Both the position numbers and the translations under genes were made by a program. From Symsagittifera roscoffensis (lineage: Eukaryota; Xenacoelomorpha; Acoela; Convolutidae), in assembly GCF_963678635.1 (NCBI RefSeq), contig NC_087062.1, forward strand, positions 66,092,647-66,156,646: a stretch of DNA of 64,000 bases. Reading direction: 5' to 3'. Positions 59,597 through 64,000 of this stretch are shown here, in pieces; the first letter of the stretch is position 1, and each line of letters begins with the position of its first letter. A model generated the notes under the pieces. The model was not told where the DNA came from. It saw only the letters and a list, made by a program, of their open reading frames with translations, and made no database searches.

Positions 59597-59978
59597 CTAA
59601 TATTTGTTTTTAAAATTTTCTAACGCGAGCTTTATTGATATGTTTTTCTTGCAAGTGATGACAAATGAACCGCTAAATCTATCTTCCTCACAACTTTCGA
59701 CCTTTATGTTAATATTTTGTTTTAGTTGCATCGCTTTCAAGGCCTCATGAAAACGTGTAACCTTCAATTGATTGTCTATTTTTCCAATTCTATAGAAAAA
59801 AGAATAAAAATTTTTTTGAACAAAAAACCGTTTGGTTTTTGAACAATCCGATTGAATTTTCAGCCGAAATATTTTCAGTGGTGCTCTTGAAGTGGTGAAA
59901 AAATTTGTCGGCCACTTCACTCCCAACGTCGGGTAGATTATTTTGAGGATATTTTGGCCCCGAGGATATATCCTTCAT
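59597..59978 (-). pseudogene. Probable pol-region coding remnant, unidentified
   Basis: Two overlapping minus frames (59978-59790 and 59926-59597) read protein-like: FHHFKSTTENISAENSIGLF, then IGKIDNQLKVTRFHEALKAM, then VESCEEDRFSGSFVI. Position between gag (60.7-61.4 kb) and RNase H (58.5-59.1 kb) puts it in protease/RT territory, but no catalytic motif is visible. The 59100-59590 interval, where the RT palm should be, is unreadable. Confidence 0.4.
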
Positions 59979-60719
59979 GTCCGTCCGTAATTAGGAATGC
60001 TGTTTTCTCGTAGGACCCTTCGTTTGATCTGATTGGTACTATGACTTGGCCCCTATCTTTCTCGGGTCGTCACTAAAAACACTATAGAGATCATTTGTCG
60101 CTTGATCGACTGGGTCGGTTTTTAGGTATGGGTCCCTTACCTTAGGTTCGAGAATCAAGTTCTATCTTAGGAAACTTACTGGGCTGGCCGAGGCGACTTT
60201 GATGTTTAGTTGTACGAAATTATCCTTTCCTAAAACGATAATCAGTAGTTTTTTTAAGGTTTTTTGCCTTTTTCGTCGAATATTGTCGCTTTGTCCTGAC
60301 TCTAACCATGCTTTCATTACACTTCAGCATTCTTTGTGTATATGGTTATTTACAAAAGGCTGTTCCGACTGATTTACAAACTCGGTATTCAGAATTTCGT
60401 GATTATATAAAATATTTACCTTTTTCTTCTTGATTTGAAATTTTTGTTAATTTGACCTTCGGAAGTAGGGGATGTACAGACTTTTTTTTGCAGGGCAGAG
60501 AGCAAATTGGCCCTTTACGAATTGTCCGCTAATTTCATAAATGAGCTTTCTCTATCTACACCGTTTGTTCGTTCTCGTTTTTCTTCGAACTCCGAGGTTG
60601 TTTTCAGAATTATAAAGTACAGTATACGAAGGTTTAAAACTGTTTGTCATATTTGAATGGCTTGAGGTTGGCTTCTCGTCTTTTGAAGCCACATTTAGAG
60701 CTTTGAGTGGTGGTAAGGT

Positions 60720-61456
60720 TTATAATATTTCTCTCAGTCTTTCTTCGCTATTCATAATGTTGATAAAAAGGTCACAAATCCGTTCGTCTTTTCTGCTGGA
60801 AATATCGCATTCCTTAGCCATCTCAGCTAGCGCGCACCAGAACTGTTCCCAGCTCTCTTATCTCTCTGGCATCTCTTCAGTAGCTTGTGGTGTTCGAAAG
60901 TCAGGGTAGGTTTTCTGATAAATGCTTGATTGAGGTATTCGCAAAGTTCAGCGAAGTTTATTCTTAGAGTTTTGAATTGTAAGAAATTTTGTGCATAAAT
61001 GCGATTCCCCTCACTTCGTAGAACCAAATTTAGCCTTGAGCGAATCTTCTTGTCCGACTTTTCTATGCATATTTTATTAAAGATCTTAGTTTCAAGTTTG
61101 AATACTTTCTGATTCGTCGAATCTTCTTTTTCTTCAATGTTTCTAGCTATCCGCTCGGTTTTGGCCATCGTAGATTTGTTTTGGTTTTCTTCTTCTAATT
61201 GCAGGCTTTCAGCTTTTAAGAGATCCGAAGGATTTAGTTGATTTTCAATATGGATATTCTCTTTGGCTATTATTGCCAATTGGAACATATCCCTCAAGTC
61301 TTTCCATTGGGTAGGGGGGTTGATAGTGTGGTATTGTGAGGATGGGGGGGCTCCCATCATACAAGATTCGTTAACAGATGACTGCGCCATAAAAATATAA
61401 AAACTGCGCCATAAAAACTGCGCCATTGTTCTAGGTAAACTAAGCTTAAAAAACAA
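60720..61456 (-). pseudogene. Ty3/gypsy gag-like remnant
   Basis: Minus frame 61456-60827 contains an acidic, Gln-rich region and then FAELCEYLNQAFIRKPTLTF and FEHHKLLKRCQRDK. After a frameshift near 60870 the text continues EQFWCALAEMAKECDISSRK and ICDLFINIMNSEERLREIL to about 60724. The order 'F..R.QR..E....FW..L..MA..CDF...E....D.F', is typical of gypsy Gag capsid regions, which pack the element RNA into particles. The frame starts inside a repeat of tggcgcagttttta (three copies, 61370-61425). One copy, TGGCGCAGTCAT, could instead be the primer-binding site, so the true gag start is probably downstream of 61370. Confidence 0.7.
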
Positions 61457-61500
61457 GAAAACAAAGAATAGAGTTTAATTAAAATGTGCGTTATTTGTAA
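61427..61500 (-). repeat. Possible 5' LTR terminus of the minus-strand gypsy element
   Basis: See the partner at 55912-55976. In element orientation the sequence ends CCTAGAACA, then A, then TGGCGCAG, the layout expected of an LTR end followed by a primer-binding site. The rest of an LTR to the right (61500-62000) is not matched at the other side. Confidence 0.35.
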
Positions 61501-62235
61501 CTTAGAATGCAATACACTTAACTCGCTCACTTCGGTAGAGATCACTAGCAGTAGTCGAGGTCATAGACAACCTGTTAATAAGAAGATTTAATAAAAAACT
61601 AGATAATGACATCAGTTAGTAAGGCGAGCTTATCAAGTCGTTTGATTAGCCCAAGTTATCTGATGATTGCTCTCCAACCAACACTTTTTTCCAAATTTCA
61701 TTTTTGTGACATATGCTGCAGCTTCATAAAATACATTTTGACAACATCCAAAAATTTAGACTGCCACTATTTTACTGCGGTTTTGTTGCTTGGTTTGTGA
61801 CGCATGATCTCAACCGGTTCCATCATAGACCTCAGCAATGAATTGGCTTCTCCGTAAAACACAAACTTTAACGGTTTCTATCAGTTTCGAAACGTCTTCT
61901 CTTGCGCTGTTGGCTTTTATTTGAGCGCGTCTTTTGAAATTTTTTTTTCGAAGACTACAGTTTCTTACTAGACTACCGAAATGTGTTGTGTCTGTTTTAT
62001 CTTTTCTACTGGTCTATTTCAATATGTTCGCTAGTTCTTACGAGAATCGGCAGATGAAGAGTTCACTTTACCACGTCGAGTCAGATGTATATTTTTTATA
62101 GCTTCGGAGTTCATAACTAGTCTTTTGTTACTTTTTCCAATACTCTGCCATCAGAAATTTTCCTTGATCTCTTCTGCCTATTATTACTTTTTTCTGATAG
62201 ATTGTAATGTAGCACTCGTCCCATTGAAGTTTCTT
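61501..62235. other. No recognised gene
   Basis: Could include the remainder of a 5' LTR. The frame 61606-61800 has no recognisable content. Confidence 0.35.
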
Positions 62236-62480
62236 GTTCCGACAATTTTCCAAGAAAATGAAGAATTATTTGTGCTCGGGTGTTTTTCCAGACAAAAATC
62301 GACATTTTTGACAAGCTATTTATGACGGAACTTTTTCTATATAATTATTAATTATTTTTTTATTTTTCAATTCAATTTGAAAAGATTTCTAAGATGAACT
62401 AAATTTCGCTGACGCGTTAATAGCATGAAATTTATTGCTCGTTCCAAATCGGCCAAATTGAGAATCTTCAAACCCCTATA
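62236..62480 (+). mobile_element. Helentron-like repeat, truncated copy 4
   Basis: Has the 5' end (gttccgacaattttccaag, then 'atttgtgctcggg' and 'acggaactttt') and inner words in a rearranged order, but lacks the 3' hairpin. Overlapping small frames on both strands (62117-62325) are its translation. Confidence 0.5.
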
Positions 62481-62587
62481 AATACGATAGAAAAGCACAC
62501 AATAAATATCTTTTTTGAAATGAGCTCTAGACAACAATAACTTCAAAATAATAACAAAATCGGATCTTGTTAACTATTTCCCCCTCT

Positions 62588-63719
62588 ATCCCGCATTGGA
62601 GTTCATGAACAAAAATCGATTATAATTGAGTTTCCTTGTCAGTGTCCACAAAAGTGAAAACAAATCGATTATAATCAATTAAAAACGGATTATAATATTA
62701 CTATTTTTCGAGGCAACAAATCCTTTTTCAATCCATTATAATCAATTTTTTTTCACTTTGGTGGACACTGACACTGAAACTAAATTATAATAAAATTTTT
62801 CACTTTACTGAGATGCGAATTTCAATGCACTTAGTCTGTTCTAAGTTTTAAATTTAAATTGGTTACGTTGGTTACTTGTTGTTCAATTGATTTTTTTTCC
62901 AGCTAACTTTGATATTTATGTTACTTTTTATTTTACTCAACATTACCCCCCCCCCCCCCCCCAGCGCTTGCCCATTTACAAAAAATCCCCCTCTCCCCCC
63001 AGCGTGTTCAGGTGGGGGTGGGTTCAGGTGAGGTTTTCAAGTGGGGTGTTCATGTGGGGGGGGGGTCGGGTTCAGGTGGGGTGTTCAAATGGGGGGTGGG
63101 TTCAGGTGGGAGAGGGGTTCATGTGGGGGGTGGGTTTAGGTGGATGTGTGGGTTCAGGTGGGGCGGGGATGGGTTCAGGTGGAGGGGGGTTGTTCAGGCG
63201 GGGATGTTCAGGTGTGGGGGGAGGGGTTGTTCAGGTGGGGGTTGTTCAGGTGGGGGGGGGATTCAGTGGGGGAAGGGGAGCAAAGGGGCAAAAGTTAGGG
63301 AGATTGAAGTGGAGCGAAGGGGCAAACGTTGGGGGGGGGGGGGGGGGGAGAGCTCAACAGAATCTTTTTGCAATTTGAGTTAAAGTTTTGAAATGGATTA
63401 GGTCAGGCCGCACACTCTCTTTGCAAAGTTTCCGCATCACTCAAATGATGAATGCTGAAATTCTTGCAAAATTTTTCACGACTCGCGAAACAAAACTGGA
63501 AAACAAATCCATTTTAATGTGATTTCCTACTTATTATAAAATCCATTATAATGGATTCAAAACGAATTATAATGCATTTTGTTTTGGCGAGAAAAAATGG
63601 ATTTAAATCCATTTTTAGTCCAATTTTGTTGCCTGAACGTAACATGGGAATCGATTATAATTACAACATTATAGATCACAGAAATCCATAATAATTTTCA
63701 CTTTTCTTAAATGCGGGAT
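62588..63719. mobile_element. Composite repeat copy 3: inverted-repeat element with internal G-rich minisatellite
   Basis: Ends ATCCCGCATT (62588-62597) and AATGCGGGAT (63710-63719) are exact inverted repeats. Inside them lie ATCGATTATAAT words (62626, 62666, 63652). The centre is a 17-C run (62946-62962) followed by a GGTGGGTTCAGGTGG-type array (63010-63270) and an 18-G run (63331-63348). 'cttgttaactatttcccc' occurs just outside both ends (62566 and 63789). The 123- and 163-codon glycine-rich frames (62887-63383) are translations of the array. Looks like a non-autonomous DNA element. Confidence 0.7.
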
Positions 63720-63900
63720 GGTACCTTGTAACGAATATCCCCCTTAAAAAGAAAGAATTGAACAGTTAAGCATATACAAATTTTGTACCTTGTTAACTAT
63801 TTCCCCTCTACTGCAGTAGGGGGGTGGTGGTTGTTAACAAGATCAAGAAAAATCTACTAGTTAAAATGTCGAAAAATAACAACCAGAGAACTAACAACCA
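63720..63900. other. Hairpin-forming sequence, no gene
   Basis: cttgttaac at 63789-63797 pairs with gttaacaag at 63833-63841. Between them CCCCTCTACTGCAGTAGGGG contains the perfect 12-nt palindrome CTACTGCAGTAG. Nothing else supported. Confidence 0.55.
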
Positions 63901-63950
63901 TCCCGAGCACAGCCAATCTGTCACTTTTTTTTGAAAATCGGAACAATAAT
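63901..63950 (-). mobile_element. Helentron-like repeat, 5' fragment (minus)
   Basis: On the minus strand, attgttccgattttc (63949-63935) is followed by a gtgctcggga word (63910-63901), as at the 5' end of the other copies. It continues leftwards without clear match. Confidence 0.4.
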
Positions 63951-64000
63951 TGAAACTTGACAATAAAGGCTTTTGCTACAACCTCGAGCTATAAACTATT

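Noticed and set aside
62887-63383. Two long glycine-rich plus-strand frames
   Set aside because: They are translations of the G-rich minisatellite and the poly-G/poly-C runs, readable in more than one frame.

Overview
The window is AT-rich, intron-bearing animal DNA, almost certainly from an invertebrate. Evidence: two multi-exon genes with canonical splice sites and introns up to 6 kb, and decayed mobile elements whose closest relatives, from memory of the families, are common in cnidarians and other aquatic invertebrates. These are a Polinton-type DNA polymerase, Ty3/gypsy pol and gag, a non-LTR reverse transcriptase and an endogenous viral-type glycoprotein. I cannot name the species. There is no bacterial-style operon, rRNA, tRNA or CRISPR array. 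Most long open frames are shadows or repeat debris.

Layout. 0-2.3 kb: minus-strand non-LTR retrotransposon remnant. 4.8-9.15 kb: frameshifted minus-strand Polinton-type family B DNA polymerase. Its N-terminal zinc-finger part lies in a near-perfect 0.8-kb palindrome that abuts a 200-N gap (9332-9531). 10-11.7 kb: minisatellites. 14.5-21.4 kb: C/T-rich stretch with unidentified minus-strand coding debris around a plus-strand Ty3/gypsy integrase (about 17.9-19.2 kb). 22.1-25.0 kb: a minisatellite and an unrecognised minus-strand coding block. 26.1-32.0 kb: gene A (plus). 35.1-38.0 kb: minus-strand block with a broken viral-type envelope glycoprotein and two further reading frames. 38.4-43 kb: repeats. 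43.4-53.2 kb: gene B (plus), a paralogue of gene A. 54.5-54.95 kb: a striking CTTAAG-rich minisatellite. 55.9-61.4 kb: minus-strand Ty3/gypsy remnant (gag, RNase H, integrase pieces, possible LTR ends). 62.2-64 kb: dispersed repeats.

The main host content is the tandem pair A/B. Aligning the two by eye fixes exon borders, intron phases and six shared cysteines. They encode paralogous, probably secreted proteins of a family I do not recognise. Gene B has five recognisable exons (43384-53205). Gene A has three (26108-31954), lacks the last intron, and uses a GC donor where B has GT. First coding exons, with start codon and probable signal peptide, were not found for either.

The repeat landscape has three families seen more than once: a ~0.5-kb element with Helentron-like ends, a ~1.1-kb inverted-repeat element carrying an internal G-rich minisatellite, and a short non-autonomous element beginning with a CAGGGGCGGATT-like end. 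Several minisatellites share GTCG/AACA wording and may be related.
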